The notes: generated from the letters alone by a model not told the origin. DNA of 64,000 bases from Paludibacterium yongneupense DSM 18731 (GCF_000422925.1 NZ_AUGZ01000010.1:124001-188000); one strand, 5' to 3'. Shown: positions 17,288 to 26,302, counted from the stretch's first letter. Program-made: numbers and translations.

Positions 17288-18169
17288 TTGTCCACACAGC
17301 CCATTGTTAATCCTCCCCCGGCAGTCATGACTCTGGCCGGATCGGATCCTTCCGGCGGTGCCGGCATCCAGGCCGACATTCTCACCCTGGCAAGCCTGGG
17401 TTGCCACCCCTTGTCAGTCATCACCGCCATCACCGTGCAGGATACCGCAGGCGTGAACGATTTTTTGGTGCTGGAAGCCGACTGGGTCAACGATCAGGCG
17501 CGTTTTCTACTGGAAGACATTCCGGTGACGGCGTTCAAGGTCGGCATGATAGGCAGCATCGAAAATATCGCCATCATCGCCCAGCTGGCGGCCGACTATC
17601 CCGACGTGCCGCTGATTCTCGATCCGGTACTGGCCAGCGGCAGCGGCGACGAATTTGCCGATGACGAATTGATCTCCGCCTTGCGCGACATGCTGTTACC
17701 CCTGGTGACCGTTCTGACGCCCAACAGCGTCGAAGCACGGCGACTGGCCTGCAGCGATCCCGACGAGGAAGACTCGCTGACGCTTGACCAGTGCGCGGAA
17801 CGACTGCTGGCGCTGGGTTGCGATCATGTACTGATCAAGGGGACGCATGAAAACACCCGTGAAGTGATCAACACACTATACAGTCAGGACGGTCAGGCCC
17901 AATCGTTGAACTGGGAACGTCTGGCCGGCAGCTACCACGGTTCCGGCTGCACGCTCGCCGCCGCCGTCGCCGGTTTGATCGCATGCGGCATGGCGGTCCC
18001 CGAAGCCGTCAACGAAGCACAGGAATATACCTATCAAACCTTGCTCAACGCATTTCGCCCGGGCATGGGCCAGTTCATCCCCGACCGGATGTTCTGGGCC
18101 CGCGACGAGGAATCCGGCACCGGCCCGCGTTCGCAAAGCGAGGAAGAAGCCGGAAGCAGTCCGGCCTGA
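17288..18169 (+). CDS. thiD: hydroxymethylpyrimidine/phosphomethylpyrimidine kinase
   Basis: A 293-aa ribokinase-fold kinase phosphorylating HMP and HMP-P in thiamine synthesis. Conserved elements are TLAGSDPSGGAGIQAD, GMIGS, DPVLASGSG, TPNSVEA, LIKGTHE and the anion-hole motif GSYHGSGCTLAAAVA. The start is a TTG at 17288, with GCGAGG 7 nt upstream; the first ATG (17327) would remove the family N-terminus. The C-terminus carries a ~25-residue polar tail. It works with thiC (27784-29682), 10 kb away, which is riboswitch-controlled; no riboswitch is visible here. Confidence 0.95.
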   Translation: MSTQPIVNPPPAVMTLAGSDPSGGAGIQADILTLASLGCHPLSVITAITVQDTAGVNDFLVLEADWVNDQARFLLEDIPVTAFKVGMIGSIENIAIIAQLAADYPDVPLILDPVLASGSGDEFADDELISALRDMLLPLVTVLTPNSVEARRLACSDPDEEDSLTLDQCAERLLALGCDHVLIKGTHENTREVINTLYSQDGQAQSLNWERLAGSYHGSGCTLAAAVAGLIACGMAVPEAVNEAQEYTYQTLLNAFRPGMGQFIPDRMFWARDEESGTGPRSQSEEEAGSSPA

Positions 18170-18175
18170 GAGTGC

Positions 18176-19435
18176 TCAAGCCTTATCCAGCCTCGAGGCA
18201 ATGAACGCCACGATACGGGCGCTGGCGCCGCGGTGGGCGGCGCAAAACGCCGCCGCCGCGGCACCCATCGCCCGACGGCGGGGTTCATCCCTCAGCAGGG
18301 CCTCCGCCGCCTCCACCATCGCATCGGCATCCTCTACCTGCAACGCCGCGCCGGCGGCGAAAGCCCGGGCGCTTGCCTCCGCGAAATTGAACGTCGAAGG
18401 TCCCATCAGCACCGGCACGCCCACGCTCGCCGCTTCGATCAGGTTCTGCCCCCCGAGCGGTAGCAGGCTGCCTCCGACAAACACCAGATCCGCAGCCGCG
18501 TAATAAGCAAACATCTCGCCCATGCTGTCCCCGAGCCAGACATCGCAGCTCGCAGCCGGGCTGCAATTGCGGCTGCGCCGTTCCAGTTCGAAACCGAGCG
18601 CCGTCGCCTGCTCCGCCACGGCATCGAAGCGTTCGGGATGTCTGGGCACGAGCACCAGCAAACAACCGTCCGGCCGCCTCCGCCTCCAGGCCTGCAGAAT
18701 CAGCGCTTCCTCGCCTTCGCGAGTGCTCGCGCACACCAGCACAGGCCGCGTTCCCAAGGCACGGCGGAACTCGGCCCCCTGCGCCAGTTTATCCGCCGGA
18801 GGAAGAAAATCGTACTTGGTATTGCCGCATACGGCAGGATCGTGCGCCCCGAGACGGCCAAGCCGCTCGGCATCGTCGACGCCCTGCGCCGCCACACCGC
18901 TGAGTTCGGACAAGGTAGCCCTGATCAAGCTGCCGACGCGGCGGTAGCCTCGGTACGATTTATCCGAGAGCCGTGCATTGGCCAGAAACAGCGGAATATC
19001 CAGCTCATGGGCAGCATGGACCAGATTCGGCCACAACTCGGTTTCCATCAATACGCCGAAGCGTGGTCGCCATTTCTGCAGAAAATCCTGCACATGGCGC
19101 GGATGATCGTAGGGCAGGTAACGGATTGCAGCCTGCGCGCCGTATAACTCTACGGCGATCGCACGGCCTGTCGGTGTCATTTGCGTCACCAGTAGCGGCG
19201 CATCCGGCCAGCGTTCGCGCAATGCGTCTACCAGTGGCCTGGCAGCCCGCGTCTCGCCTACCGAGACCGCATGAATCCAGATGGCTCCCTGGCTCGCGGC
19301 AGGACCGTCGCCACGAAAGCGCTCTTCCCAGTGCTCAAGATAGGCCGGCGCACGGCGGGCACGTTTTTTCAGGTAGCGCTTGATCAGCGGCGTCGCCGCA
19401 TACCAGAGCAAACCGTACAAGCCGCGCGCAATCAT
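18176..19435 (-). CDS. waaA: 3-deoxy-D-manno-octulosonic acid transferase
   Basis: A 419-aa Kdo transferase that adds Kdo to lipid A precursor at the inner face of the inner membrane. The N-terminal membrane anchor (MIARGLYGLLWYAATPL), WIHAVSVGET, LVTQMTPTGRA, YLPYDHP, METELWPN, the C-terminal domain FVGGSLLPLGGQNLIEAA and the AVP.GPSTFNF region are typical. The ATG at 19435 overlaps the stop codon of the preceding waaC gene by ATGA, implying translational coupling. Confidence 0.97.
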   Translation of the reverse strand: MIARGLYGLLWYAATPLIKRYLKKRARRAPAYLEHWEERFRGDGPAASQGAIWIHAVSVGETRAARPLVDALRERWPDAPLLVTQMTPTGRAIAVELYGAQAAIRYLPYDHPRHVQDFLQKWRPRFGVLMETELWPNLVHAAHELDIPLFLANARLSDKSYRGYRRVGSLIRATLSELSGVAAQGVDDAERLGRLGAHDPAVCGNTKYDFLPPADKLAQGAEFRRALGTRPVLVCASTREGEEALILQAWRRRRPDGCLLVLVPRHPERFDAVAEQATALGFELERRSRNCSPAASCDVWLGDSMGEMFAYYAAADLVFVGGSLLPLGGQNLIEAASVGVPVLMGPSTFNFAEASARAFAAGAALQVEDADAMVEAAEALLRDEPRRRAMGAAAAAFCAAHRGASARIVAFIASRLDKA

Positions 19436-20388
19436 TCCATACCTCCGTGCGCCTTCAAGGAAACCAGCACCTCGTCGACCCCCGGACATGCGCCGGCACG
19501 CCCGAGATTGGCAGCACGGCGGGTTTCCACCACACCGGTCAATTCAGGGTCGGTGTCGGTATAAATCGCCGCGAGCGGAACATCCAGAGCATTGGCCAGA
19601 TGAGTCAGCCCGGTATCGACGCCGACGACGGCACGGGCATGGCCGAGCAGACCGGCAGCCTGGCACAAGGACATGCGCGGGGTCACGATCGCTCGCGGCA
19701 AAGCCGCTGCCAACCGTTGCGCCCGCTCACGCTCATCCTCGTTCCCCCACGGCAGACACAGTTCTCCATCCTGCGACAAACGGTGCCCGAGTTCGATCCA
19801 GTGCGTTTCCGGCCATAACTTCGAGGCGCGGCTGGTCGCATGCAAAAAAACGGTATATGGCCCCGATGGCGCCCATTCGGGCCGGGCTCCCGCCGCGATG
19901 CCGAAACACGGCAAGCCGGAAACCTCATAGCCGAACACCTTGCCGAATAATCGGCGATTGCGTTCGACTGCCGGCAAGGCGCGATCGATCCGACAGCGCC
20001 GGTTATAGAACAAGCTGGCGATCGGTTCACGCGCACTGTGCCAGTCGTAACCTGCGAGCGGAGCGTGGCTCAATCGCGCCGGAATCGCGCTTTTAAGCAG
20101 GCCCTGGGCATCGATGACCAGATCCCAGTCGGTCCCGGTCAGCGACGCACGCAAGGCGCGCATCTCGCTCCAGTTCCGGGTGGACAGCAAGCTCTTGCGC
20201 CAGCGACGCCAGGGAAACACCAGCACGGAAGCGATCGCAGGATGCAGACGCGGAATATCGGCGAAGTTTTCTTCCGCCAGCCAACTCAGCTGGATATTGG
20301 GGTAATGCGTCTTCAACTCGGTGACGGCGGGCAAGGTATGGATCAAGTCCCCCATCGAGGAAGTCCGCACGATCAAGACGTTCATCAT
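19432..20388 (-). CDS. waaC: lipopolysaccharide heptosyltransferase I
   Basis: A 318-aa GT9 heptosyltransferase adding the first L-glycero-D-manno-heptose to Kdo2-lipid A. Visible are MNVLIVRTSSMGDLIHTLPA at the start, the acceptor-domain DAQGLLKSA, and the donor site VVGVDTGLTHLANAL. Start candidates are 20397, 20388 and 20385; the family N-terminus favours 20388 or 20385. It is followed by waaA. Its 5' end borders the DnaA-box-rich region, so this operon is transcribed away from it. Confidence 0.94.
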   Translation of the reverse strand: MMNVLIVRTSSMGDLIHTLPAVTELKTHYPNIQLSWLAEENFADIPRLHPAIASVLVFPWRRWRKSLLSTRNWSEMRALRASLTGTDWDLVIDAQGLLKSAIPARLSHAPLAGYDWHSAREPIASLFYNRRCRIDRALPAVERNRRLFGKVFGYEVSGLPCFGIAAGARPEWAPSGPYTVFLHATSRASKLWPETHWIELGHRLSQDGELCLPWGNEDERERAQRLAAALPRAIVTPRMSLCQAAGLLGHARAVVGVDTGLTHLANALDVPLAAIYTDTDPELTGVVETRRAANLGRAGACPGVDEVLVSLKAHGGME

Positions 20389-20397
20389 GGCGCGCAT

Positions 20398-20883
20398 TGT
20401 ATACGAGGCAGCCTGTGGTTAACCACGCTCGATCCCATGATATTGTTTGTGGATAAGCCCGCTCTGGCCGGGTTGGTACAATTTATCCACAATCGGCGCG
20501 CCTGTTAACACTAGCTTCAACCATGTAGTCGTCAACATGACAATCTATTGAAGATGAAGGGTTTTTCATGGTTACCCACAGATAATTGTCCCCTTCTACA
20601 GTAGTATCAGTATTAAAGTAAGCCTGTATGAAAGCAGTGATGACCGGCAAAATGCACGACTCACAGCAATGGTGTGACAACCCGCCGGCACTATGTGGAT
20701 AAGCTGGGAAATGGGGATAAATCCGAAACTATCCACAACTGATCCCGTGCAACAAGTTCGATGGACAACAGGCTTGTCATTGCGGCAACACATTGAAATT
20801 ATTTAAGAAAAACGACTTTTCCACAGGAATGGAGTCCCTTCTTCTAGTTTCATCAAGTAAAAAAGGGACTTCATTAAGAAAAC
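20398..20883. other. putative chromosomal replication origin (oriC): DnaA-box cluster
   Basis: This 486-bp non-coding, AT-richer stretch separates divergent LPS genes. Perfect DnaA boxes (TTATCCACA) are at 20483-20491 (+), 20448-20456 (-) and 20694-20702 (-). One-mismatch boxes are at 20414-20422 (-), 20572-20580 (+), 20712-20720 (-), 20729-20737 (+) and 20817-20825 (+). A strongly AT-rich tract (about 20791-20820) next to the last box could be the unwinding element. GTGGTTAACCAC (20415-20426) is a perfect palindrome over the first box. Three perfect boxes in 255 bp would be very unlikely by chance, since under one is expected in the whole window. dnaA, dnaN, gyrB and parAB are not nearby, so a DnaA-titration locus is the main alternative. 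Promoters for waaC and the glycosyltransferase must also lie here. Confidence 0.75.
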
Positions 20884-21642
20884 ATGCAGAACACTTTGAG
20901 CGTCGTACTCATTACGCAAAACGCTGCCGCGCATCTGGCAAAATGTCTTGCAAGCTGTCGCTTTGCCGATGAGTGGATCGTGGTAGATTCGGGTAGCTCT
21001 GACGAAACCGAGGCGATTGCTAAAAGCTATGGAGCGAAAGTTATCCACCAGAGCTGGCTTGGATTCGGTCTGCAAAAACGCTTTGCTGTCGCTCAAGCCA
21101 GCCACGACTGGGTACTTTGTCTGGATGCCGACGAATGGCTTTCGGATGATTTGGCTAAAGAAATCATGGCCTTGCAGAACAATCCACAGGTTGCGGCTTA
21201 TCGGTTTCCCCGCAGCAACAAGTTTATGGGACATTTCTTGCGGCACGGCGAAGGCTATCCTGACCCCTGCCTGAGATTGTTCGATCGGCGCCAGGCGAAC
21301 TGGTCTGACGATGTCGTACACGAATATGTGAAAGTGAAATCAGGGGCTGTGGGTAAGTTGAACGGCGATCTGATGCATGAGTCTGGCGAGGACATCAGCG
21401 TCTATCTGGGCAAGCAGAACCGCTATACCGACATGCAAGCGAGAGCCTTGCATGCGCGAGGAAAACGCATCGGCATCGCCCGCTTGCTGCTGAGCCCGTT
21501 GTGGCGTTTCCTGCGTTTCTATATCCTGCGGCAAGGTTTTCGCGATGGCCTGCCGGGTCTGGTTCATATTTCCATCGGCTGCATCAATAGTTTTGTGAAG
21601 TACGCGAAGTTGATCGAGCTTCAGCGTTTGGAGAGGAAGTGA
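20884..21642 (+). CDS. family 2 glycosyltransferase, WaaE-like LPS core
   Basis: A 252-aa GT2 enzyme of the WaaE/KdtX type that adds a hexose to the inner core heptose. Nucleotide-sugar motifs are clear: SVVLITQNAA at the N-terminus, EWIVVDSGSSDET, VIHQSWLGFGLQK and the metal motif LDADEW near residue 84. Codon use is noticeably AT-richer (AAA, GCT, TTG) than in neighbouring genes. It starts at the right edge of the DnaA-box region and ends in a TGATG overlap with the epimerase gene. Confidence 0.9.
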   Translation: MQNTLSVVLITQNAAAHLAKCLASCRFADEWIVVDSGSSDETEAIAKSYGAKVIHQSWLGFGLQKRFAVAQASHDWVLCLDADEWLSDDLAKEIMALQNNPQVAAYRFPRSNKFMGHFLRHGEGYPDPCLRLFDRRQANWSDDVVHEYVKVKSGAVGKLNGDLMHESGEDISVYLGKQNRYTDMQARALHARGKRIGIARLLLSPLWRFLRFYILRQGFRDGLPGLVHISIGCINSFVKYAKLIELQRLERK

Positions 21643-22613
21643 TGAAAATCCTGGTTACCGGAGCTGCCGGTTTCATTGGGCGTGCGGTGTGCGAAAGGTT
21701 GCTCGGAGAAGCGGGTATCACTGTCGTGGCTGTGGATAATTTGAATGATTATTACGCCGTGGATCTCAAACACGGTCGCTTGGCGACTTTGCAAGGACGC
21801 AAGGGGTTTTCCTTCCACAAGCTCGAATTGTCCGATTGGGAGCAAGTCGATGCCTTGTTTGCGGCCGAGGGCTTCGACTATGTGATCCACCTCGCGGCCC
21901 AGGCCGGGGTGCGTTATTCGATCCGCAATCCGCACATTTATGCGCAAAGCAATATGATCGGCATGACCAACGTGCTCGAAGCGTGCCGCAGGCACAAGAT
22001 CAAGCATCTCGTTTTTGCCAGTTCTTCCAGCGTGTATGGCAAAAACGCGAAAGTGCCGTTCAGCGAAGATGACCGCAGCGACGAACCGGTCAGCTTTTAC
22101 GCGGCAACCAAGAAGGCCAACGAAGCGATGGCGCACAGCTACGCCCATCTCTACCATCTTCCGGTGACCGGGCTGCGCTTTTTCACGGTCTACGGTCCGT
22201 GGGGCCGACCCGACATGGCGCCGTGGATTTTCACCGAAGCGATTCTCAAAGGCGAGACCATCAAGATTTTCAACCATGGTCAGCTCCAGCGCGATTTCAC
22301 TTATATCGACGACATCACCGAAGGCGTGTTGAGGGTGATGCGACACATTCCGCAACGCGACACGCCCTTCGAGTTGTACAACATCGGCAACCATCAGCCG
22401 ATTGCGTTGATGAGCTTCATTGCCTGTCTGGAAAAAACCTGCGGACGCGAAGCGAAAAAAGAATACTTGCCGATGCAGGATGGCGATGTTCCGATTACCT
22501 ATGCCGATACGGCCAAATTGCGCGCGGCAGTCGGTTTTTCACCGGATACGCAGCTGGATGACGGAATCCGGCGTTTTGTCGACTGGTACCGCGACTACAG
22601 CGCGAGCCACTGA
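21642..22613 (+). CDS. NAD-dependent epimerase, UDP-glucuronate 4-epimerase type
   Basis: A 323-aa extended SDR enzyme. It has the Rossmann motif VTGAAGFIGRAV, DNLNDYY, HLAAQAGVRYS, the catalytic S..SVYG and YAATKKANE (Y-x3-K), and GLRFFTVYGPWGRPDMA (quoted in part), features of CapI/UDP-glucuronate 4-epimerases. It would supply UDP-galacturonate or a related sugar for LPS or capsule. The ATG at 21642 shares one base with the upstream stop codon and has GAGAGGAAG in front. A tandem repeat array begins 25 bp after the stop. Confidence 0.92.
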   Translation: MKILVTGAAGFIGRAVCERLLGEAGITVVAVDNLNDYYAVDLKHGRLATLQGRKGFSFHKLELSDWEQVDALFAAEGFDYVIHLAAQAGVRYSIRNPHIYAQSNMIGMTNVLEACRRHKIKHLVFASSSSVYGKNAKVPFSEDDRSDEPVSFYAATKKANEAMAHSYAHLYHLPVTGLRFFTVYGPWGRPDMAPWIFTEAILKGETIKIFNHGQLQRDFTYIDDITEGVLRVMRHIPQRDTPFELYNIGNHQPIALMSFIACLEKTCGREAKKEYLPMQDGDVPITYADTAKLRAAVGFSPDTQLDDGIRRFVDWYRDYSASH

Positions 22614-22637
22614 ACACGTAAACGGGCCGCCCCGCAC

Positions 22638-23460
22638 GGTTCTGCGCGAAGGCAGGCGGGATGACGGCTCGAGCGCCCGCTCACCCCATGCCCTTTACCT
22701 GCGAGACGTAAAGGGCACGGCAAGCGGTTGTGAGGCGAAATGGCACTCCGAATGGCAGGCGGTACTGGTCGGCGCGTGGCGTCCAGCTGGCGTGTCGGCA
22801 ATGGCTATTCGCGGTGTTGAACCGGGCTTGCATCGAGCAGATTGCAAGCGGTTCTGCGCGAAGGCAGGCGGGATGACGCTTCGAACGCCCGCTCACCCCG
22901 CCCTTTACCTGTGAGACGTAAAGGGCGCGGCAGGCGGTTGTGAGGCTAAATGGCACTCCGAATGGCAGGCGGTACTGGTCGGTGCGTGGCGGCCAGCTGG
23001 CGTGTCGGCAATGGCTATTCGCGGTGTTGAACCGGACTTGCATCGAGCAGATTGCAAGCGGTTCTGCGGCAAGGCAGGCGGGATGACGCTTCGAACGCCC
23101 GCTCACCCCGCCCTTTAGCCTGCGAGGCGTAAAGGGCGCGGCAAGCGGTTGTGAGGCTAAATGGCACTCCGAATGGCAGGCGGTGCTGGTCGGCGCGTGG
23201 CGGCCAGCTGGCGTGTCGGCAATGGCCATTCGTGGGGTTGAACCGGACTTGCATCGAGCAGATTGCAAGCGGTTCTGCGGCAAGGCAGGCGGGGTGACGC
23301 CTCGAACGCCCGCTCACCCCGTGCCCTTTACCTGTGAAGCGTAAAGGGCGCGGCAAGCGGTTGTGAGGCTGAATGGTATCCCGTTTGGCAGGGCAGGCAG
23401 GCGCGCAGCGGGCCGCTGGCGTGTCGGCAACGGCTATTCGCGGGGTTGAACCGGCACGGC
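22638..23460. repeat. tandem array, about 211-bp unit x 4, hairpin-bearing
   Basis: Units begin at 22638, 22850, 23060 and 23271 (spacing 212, 210, 211); the fourth is shortened and diverged toward 23460. Copies differ at only about 5% of positions. Every copy holds a GCCCTTTAC/GTAAAGGGC stem (22690-22716, 22900-22926, 23110-23137, 23323-23349), and the boundaries of units 1-2, 2-3 and 3-4 hold an 11-bp stem, AACCG-CTTGCA with TGCAAGCGGTT, broken by a 2-nt bulge (GG or GA). ORFs through the array change frame between units and resemble no protein. It fills the gap between the epimerase gene and the CNNM/CBS gene. Function unknown; structured RNA or DNA is possible. Confidence 0.85.
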
Positions 23461-23486
23461 GGCGGAATTTTACCGGCGCGCGGTCT

Positions 23487-24791
23487 TCAGTCGCTTTCGA
23501 GTTCGGGGCGCACGACCATGATCTTGTCGACGCGGGTCTTGTCCATGTCCATCACTTCAAACACGAAACCATCCCATTCGAGCCGGTCGGCGACAACGGG
23601 GACACGTCCGAGCTTGTACATCATCACGCCGCCAAGGGTGTGAATGTTGCCGGTGTCTTCGCCGGGCAGCAGCTCGTCATGATCCAGGTCGTAAAATTCC
23701 CTGAACTCGTCCAGGGTGACCATGCCATCGATCAGCCAGCTTCCGTCTTCTCGCTGGACGATGGAATACTCGTCGTCCTGGCCGATGGCCGGGATATCGC
23801 CGACGATGGCTTCGAGAACGTCGTTCATCGTCACCAGCCCTTCCAGCTCGCCATACTCGTCGACCACCAGCGCAATATGCGTACGCGCCATCTTGAATTG
23901 TTCGAGCAACTGCATGAGCGACACGGTAGCCGGCACGTAGAGCGGCGGTTTGATGTTGGCGCTAAAATCGATTTTCTGCCCCGACAGCGCGCTGTCCAGC
24001 ATCAACTTCGCTTCCATGATGCCGACGATATGCTCCATCCCGCCTTTGCATACCGGGTAGCGCGAGTACGGACTCTGCTGCAGCAAGCGGCTGTTTTCTT
24101 CCGATGCGTCCTCGACGTCCAGCGACACGATGTCCTTGCGCGGTGTCATGATGGATGCCACTTTGCGATCATCCAGGCGGAAGATATTTTCCACCATTTC
24201 CTGTTCCGCCTGATCGAAGACGCCTTCGTCCGCGCCTTGCTCCATCAGAACGCGGATTTCTTCTTCCGTGATCGATGGCTCCTGGCTCTGGCGGGCACCG
24301 ATCAGGCGCAGCAGCGAGTCCGTGGTCAGGCTCAGCACCCTGACCAGCGGCGAAGCGAGCTGGGAGAGCAGCAGCATCGGTCTTGCAAGCGTCGCGGCCA
24401 CGACTTCGGGGTTGTGCATGGCCAGGCGCTTGGGCACCAGTTCGCCAAGCAGCAACGACAATCCGGTGATGGAGACGATCATCAGTGCGACTGACAGCGG
24501 CTTGCTATAGGGGGCCATGCTTGCGATGCCGGCCAGCCATTGTTCGAGGTGATGCGCGATGGCGGCTTCGCCGAAAACGCCGGACATGATGCTGATCGAG
24601 GTGATGCCGATCTGGATGGTGGACAGGAAGCGGGTGGGTTGTTCCGTCAGGCGCAATGCGGCTATTGCCCCCTTGTTCCCTTCCTCCGCCCACTGTTGCA
24701 GGCGAACCTTGCGCGAAGAAATGATGGCCAGCTCGGACATGGCGAAGACGCCGTTGAGCAGGATGATAAAGAGCAGGATTAATATATCCAC
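23487..24791 (-). CDS. hemolysin-family CNNM/CBS membrane protein
   Basis: A 434-aa inner-membrane protein with an N-terminal DUF21/CNNM domain (three to four helices, residues ~1-190, FAMSELAIISSRK), a CBS pair (~200-330, MTPRKDIVSL, HIALVVDEYGELEGLVTMNDVLEAIVGDI in part) and a C-terminal CorC_HlyC domain. Relatives are TlyC/YfjD/CorC-type proteins linked to magnesium export or efflux; the hemolysin name is historical. It begins away from the repeat array and ends 26 bp from it. Confidence 0.93.
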   Translation of the reverse strand: MDILILLFIILLNGVFAMSELAIISSRKVRLQQWAEEGNKGAIAALRLTEQPTRFLSTIQIGITSISIMSGVFGEAAIAHHLEQWLAGIASMAPYSKPLSVALMIVSITGLSLLLGELVPKRLAMHNPEVVAATLARPMLLLSQLASPLVRVLSLTTDSLLRLIGARQSQEPSITEEEIRVLMEQGADEGVFDQAEQEMVENIFRLDDRKVASIMTPRKDIVSLDVEDASEENSRLLQQSPYSRYPVCKGGMEHIVGIMEAKLMLDSALSGQKIDFSANIKPPLYVPATVSLMQLLEQFKMARTHIALVVDEYGELEGLVTMNDVLEAIVGDIPAIGQDDEYSIVQREDGSWLIDGMVTLDEFREFYDLDHDELLPGEDTGNIHTLGGVMMYKLGRVPVVADRLEWDGFVFEVMDMDKTRVDKIMVVRPELESD

Positions 24792-24868
24792 GGGGCAGAG
24801 GGCAAAGTTACAAATGTCCTAGCATAGGACAAGGCTGCGATGTAGGGAAGCGAAAACAGCAGTTGGAA

Positions 24869-24900
24869 CGGTAAAGGCGGCGCTTGGACCGCCATTACCG
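24869..24900. terminator. hairpin between pagL and the CNNM/CBS gene
   Basis: Stem CGGTAA-A-GGCGG with CCGCC-A-TTACCG, 11 bp with one A/A mismatch and an 8-nt loop. No clear T-run on either strand. It probably separates pagL from the CNNM/CBS gene. Confidence 0.4.
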
Positions 24901-24947
24901 TCAGAGATGACGAATTGTTTAATTTTGACGTTCGTAGCCGCGTTCGA

Positions 24948-25487
24948 TCAGAAATTATACTGCAGCGTCAATTGATTGAAATTAGTACCGGGATTCGGTT
25001 GTTTCCAATCGCAATTCGATTCATGGACGAGCCGGTACGATGCCTGAAATTTTCCGTTCGGTCCGAGGTGAATGCCGAGCCCGATGAAATCATAAAACTG
25101 GAAAGCGGTGGCGAAGTGATGGTCGTCCGAACTATAGCTGTGCGACAACAGGCCCGGTCCTATCGATGCTTCTGCGTACGGGCGCCAGCTTCCGGGAAAT
25201 TCAAGGCGCAGAATCGGCGAAACCACGGCTTCGGTCAGCGTGCGGGTACCGCTGCCGTCGTGTGGCGTCCAGCGCGCAAGATGCGCCTCCCACACGAGTG
25301 CCAGAGGATAGCGTCCCGAATTTGCACGCCACAGGACCGGTCCGTTCCATACGAATCCAAGGTCGGTCTTATCGATATTGCGCTTGTCGGACTGTGCTTG
25401 CGAGATAGAGAAACCATCGATGGCGCGAGCCGCCGCCGGGCATAGCAAGACACAGGAAAGCGCTGCGGCTGCCCATGTAGTAGACAT
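24948..25487 (-). CDS. pagL: lipid A 3-O-deacylase PagL
   Basis: A 179-aa outer-membrane beta-barrel acyloxyacyl hydrolase that removes the 3-O acyl chain from lipid A. It has a Sec signal peptide (MSTTWAAAALSCVLLCPAAARA), alternating amphipathic strands, the catalytic region YRLVHESN with the His-x-Ser pair, NPGTNFN after it, and a C-terminal aromatic residue (QYNF) typical of BAM substrates. Family length is normal. It is LPS-related like waaA/waaC 5 kb away, but is transcribed separately. Confidence 0.82.
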   Translation of the reverse strand: MSTTWAAAALSCVLLCPAAARAIDGFSISQAQSDKRNIDKTDLGFVWNGPVLWRANSGRYPLALVWEAHLARWTPHDGSGTRTLTEAVVSPILRLEFPGSWRPYAEASIGPGLLSHSYSSDDHHFATAFQFYDFIGLGIHLGPNGKFQASYRLVHESNCDWKQPNPGTNFNQLTLQYNF

Positions 25488-25587
25488 TTTTTATTCTCCC
25501 TAATTAGATAATTGAACTTTTTATTGGAAGAACTGCATCTACTAGCTAGTTTAGCAAATATCGTTACAAAAATTTAATAGAAAATTA

Positions 25588-26274
25588 TTATTTCCAATTG
25601 ATGACGGATTGTCCATGTTCGGCTAGCCACAGGTTAGCCTGGGAAAAATGCCGACAACCGATAAACCCGCGATGCGCCGAAAGTGGAGAAGGGTGGGCGC
25701 TGCGCAGAATCAGATGGCGCTCGGCATCGATCAATTCAGCCTTGCTCTGCGCCCAGGCTCCCCACAGCATGAATACGCAGCCCGGGTTTTCCTGTGCCAC
25801 ACTGGTAATCAGCGCATCCGTCACGACTTGCCATCCCAATTTGCCGTGGCTGCCGGCCTGGTCGGCGCCCACGGTCAATACGCTGTTGAGCAAGAGCACC
25901 CCTTGCTGCGCCCAGCGGCTCAAGTCGCCATTGCCTGGAGCGACTCCCAGATCGCTTGCGAGTTCTTTGTAGATATTGCGCAAGGAGGGGGGCAGCCGGC
26001 AGTCCGGCATGACCGAAAATGACAGACCCATGGCTTGACCCGCGCCATGATAGGGATCCTGCCCCAGAATCACGACGCGAATGGCGGATGGCGCGGCGAA
26101 GGACAGTGCCCGCAGCACGGACTCCGGGGCAGGGTAGATCGTTTCCCCTTGCGCGCTGCGCTGCAGCAGCTTCTGTTCGAGTGCGAACAGCTCGGGAGCG
26201 AGCGGTTCGAGGACGGGTTTCCAGCCTGTGTGGACCTGGGCCAGGGTGGGGGCGAGGTAGTCGAATTCGGGCAT
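25588..26274 (-). CDS. ung: uracil-DNA glycosylase
   Basis: A 228-aa family 1 uracil-DNA glycosylase starting base excision repair of uracil. The catalytic water-activating loop GQDPYHGAGQAMGLSFSV (Asp in QDPYH), LLLNSVLTV, VFMLWGAWAQ and the Leu-intercalation loop HPSPLSAHRGF are intact. The start is ATG 26274; the longer frame begins with TTG. It lies downstream of the rhodanese gene, separated by a terminator. Confidence 0.97.
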   Translation of the reverse strand: MPEFDYLAPTLAQVHTGWKPVLEPLAPELFALEQKLLQRSAQGETIYPAPESVLRALSFAAPSAIRVVILGQDPYHGAGQAMGLSFSVMPDCRLPPSLRNIYKELASDLGVAPGNGDLSRWAQQGVLLLNSVLTVGADQAGSHGKLGWQVVTDALITSVAQENPGCVFMLWGAWAQSKAELIDAERHLILRSAHPSPLSAHRGFIGCRHFSQANLWLAEHGQSVINWK

Positions 26275-26302
26275 GGCTGGCAATGATGGGGTTCAATGAA
26301 TT

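Noticed and set aside
20483-20793. Short minus-strand ORFs inside the DnaA-box region
   Set aside because: No ribosome-binding sites, no conserved character, and they overlap the binding-site cluster.
21041-21049. Additional DnaA box (TTATCCACC) within the glycosyltransferase gene, and TAATCCACA at 46833-46841
   Set aside because: Single one-mismatch boxes occur by chance; only the dense cluster at 20414-20825 is counted.
22681-23283. 200-codon minus-strand ORF in the repeat array
   Set aside because: It only stays open because the units are nearly multiples of three; frame changes between copies, there is no ribosome-binding site, and the translation resembles no protein.
22638-23460. CRISPR array or integron attC array
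   Set aside because: Unit length (211 bp) with no variable spacers excludes CRISPR; no GTTRRRY-type core, cassette genes or integrase are present.
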